6,595 nucleotides of DNA from Nitrospira sp. (GTDB lineage: Bacteria > Nitrospirota > Nitrospiria > Nitrospirales > Nitrospiraceae): positions 1 to 6,595 of the forward strand of contig JANYBU010000166.1 of NCBI GenBank assembly GCA_025360665.1, written 5' to 3'. The notes below the pieces were generated by a model. That model was given only the letters and a program-made list of their open reading frames with translations. It made no database searches and had not been told where the DNA came from. Positions 5,317 through 6,595 of the stretch are shown one piece after another (position 1 is the first letter of the stretch; each line of letters begins with the position of its first letter). Made by a program: the position numbers and the translations under genes.

Positions 5317-6270
5317 ATGTCCACACCAGCGTGGGCGGTGAGAACCGAGGCTCTGACGAAAGTGTTTCGCCTCGGCGTGCGAGGACGCCGGATGACCGCG
5401 GTCCATCGCGTCGATTTGGCCATCGAGCCGGGAGAAATTGTTGGGTTCTTGGGGGCGAACGGAGCGGGCAAGACGACGATCTTCAAAATGCTCACCGGCT
5501 TGGTGGCACCCACGAGCGGAGAGGTGTGGATCATGGGCCGGGCGCTTGGCACACGCGCATCGGCCTCACCCATCGGATTTCTTCCCGAGTCCGGATGTTA
5601 TCACGAGTTCCTCTCCGCTGAAGAGTTTCTTCGTTTCACCGGGACACTGTGCGGCATGTCTGGGTCGCGCTGTGCGGCGAGAATCGACGAACTCCTTGAG
5701 CTGGTCGGCCTGACAGAGGTGCGGCAGATTAGGTTGCGCGCATTCTCCAAAGGCATGCTGCAACGGATCGGCATCGCGCAGGCGTTAATCAACGATCCGC
5801 CGTTGGTGATTCTCGATGAACCGATGTCGGGATTGGATCCGATCGGCCGCAAACAGATGCGCGAACTCATCCTGGGGTTGAAGGCTGCCGGCAAGACCGT
5901 GCTCTTCAGCTCGCACATCGTCCCGGACGTCGAGCTGCTCTGTGATCGGGTCACCATGTTGGTGCAGGGCTCGGTGGTGGCGACCGGCCGAGTGCACGAC
6001 TTGTTGCATCCACGCGCGCACGAGTCCTTCGAGCTGGTGATTGAGGGGTTACACGAGGACGGGCTGTTCCACGTGCAGCCCTTGGTCAGCCGGCTGGTTC
6101 ATCGCGGTCATCACGTGATGGCCACGGTGCAGGGGGACTCGCAGGTCGAGAGGGTCCTCGACGTGATTCGCTCAGCCAAAGCGCGACTGGTGTCGCTGAT
6201 GCCGCAACAGCGATCGTTGGAAGAATTGTTCGTACCGGTGGGGCACGAGTCTGTCGAGGTGCCTCGATGA
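5317..6270 (+). CDS. ABC transporter ATP-binding protein, PilH-like by position
   Basis: A 317-residue ABC ATPase of the type paired with ABC-2 permeases. Motifs in order: Walker A GANGAGKTT (46-54), Q-loop region GFLPESGCYHEFLSAEEF (87-104) where Glu stands at the usual Gln position, as is common in this subfamily, signature FSKGMLQR (143-150) in place of LSGGQ, Walker B LVILDEP (163-169), D-loop SGLD (171-174) and switch His in SSH (198-200). About 90 residues after the nucleotide-binding domain form a C-terminal extension. The ATG follows a GAGG (5304-5307) at the end of the TPR gene, and its stop overlaps the permease start, so the genes are translationally linked. It powers the neighbouring permease; the substrate is unknown. 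By analogy with PilH of Myxococcus it may support pilus assembly. Confidence 0.95.
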   Translation: MSTPAWAVRTEALTKVFRLGVRGRRMTAVHRVDLAIEPGEIVGFLGANGAGKTTIFKMLTGLVAPTSGEVWIMGRALGTRASASPIGFLPESGCYHEFLSAEEFLRFTGTLCGMSGSRCAARIDELLELVGLTEVRQIRLRAFSKGMLQRIGIAQALINDPPLVILDEPMSGLDPIGRKQMRELILGLKAAGKTVLFSSHIVPDVELLCDRVTMLVQGSVVATGRVHDLLHPRAHESFELVIEGLHEDGLFHVQPLVSRLVHRGHHVMATVQGDSQVERVLDVIRSAKARLVSLMPQQRSLEELFVPVGHESVEVPR

Positions 6271-6595
6271 GCCGAGTCTGGGCGGTGGCGCTCTGTACGA
6301 TGCGAGAGGCGGTGCGGGACAAGTTGCTCTATAACCTCGTCGTGTTTGCGCTGCTCTTGATCGGCAGCACGATTGTGTTGTCGCGGCTATCGCTGGGCGA
6401 TGTGCACCGCCTCGTCTTAGACGTGGGCCTGGCGAGCATCAATCTGTTCGGCGTCGTGATCGCCATTTTCGTCGGCGTGGGGCTCGTCAATCGAGAGATC
6501 GACCGCAAGACCATCTACGTGGTGCTGTCGAAACCGATTCCGCGCTGGCAATTTCTGCTCGGCAAATATCTCGGGCTGGCCTGCACGGTGGCCGG
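6267..6595 (+). CDS. ABC-2 type permease, 5' part (PilI-like by position)
   Basis: Only the first 109 codons are in the window; the gene is cut by the right edge, not broken. The ATG at 6267 overlaps the ATPase stop codon (ATGA), which shows tight coupling and fixes the start. The protein begins MSRVWAVALCTMREAVRDKL, has membrane segments at about 23-40 and 54-73, and then the cytoplasmic pattern NREIDRKTIYVVLSKPIPRW (74-93) followed by FLLGKYLGL. This pattern is typical of ABC-2 type permeases (NosY/GldF-like), where the segment contacts the ATPase. It forms the membrane half of the transporter with the upstream ATPase. The substrate is not predictable from this part. Confidence 0.92.
   Translation, partial: MSRVWAVALCTMREAVRDKLLYNLVVFALLLIGSTIVLSRLSLGDVHRLVLDVGLASINLFGVVIAIFVGVGLVNREIDRKTIYVVLSKPIPRWQFLLGKYLGLACTVA

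Overview
The window carries a cluster for a type IV pilus or type II secretion-like (type IV filament) machine from a GC-rich Gram-negative-type bacterium. All recognisable genes are on the + strand. The gene set, the pilin style and the ABC-transporter neighbours fit Nitrospirota (Nitrospira-like) or deltaproteobacterial/Myxococcota-type genomes. I favour Nitrospirota, but no rRNA or other taxonomic marker is present, so this is a weak inference.

Layout: 1-523 has no gene I can support. 645-1859 encodes an inner-membrane platform protein (GspF/PilC family). A long gap (1860-2237) leads to a GspG-like pseudopilin (2238-2744), followed 45 bp later by a second pseudopilin-like protein (2790-3365) that lacks the usual Glu at mature position 5. 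A second gap (3366-3660) precedes a classical prepilin (3661-4269). Then come a tightly packed membrane-anchored TPR-type protein (4318-5310), an ABC transporter ATPase (5317-6270) and the start of its ABC-2 type permease (6267 to the window end, cut off). The order platform protein, pilins, TPR protein, ABC ATPase, permease recalls the pilC...pilA-pilG-pilH-pilI order known from Myxococcus xanthus, where pilGHI are needed for type IV pili. No assembly ATPase (PilB/GspE), secretin or prepilin peptidase lies in the window; they would have to be encoded elsewhere.

The most unusual signal is non-coding. A conserved element of about 80-97 bp occurs three times in the same orientation: before the platform gene (511-590), before the first pseudopilin (2004-2100) and before the prepilin (3496-3591). 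The blocks CTAG, TGCTC, GCTAGCACAC, GGGATTGC and TGCATC(A/G)TGC keep the same order and nearly the same spacing. Copies 2 and 3 share 34 consecutive identical bases. Parts of the element can fold into hairpins. It matches no riboswitch or promoter consensus I know, and it looks like a shared cis-regulatory DNA or RNA element co-ordinating the three leading genes of the cluster. Its function is inference; the repetition and conserved spacing are directly visible.
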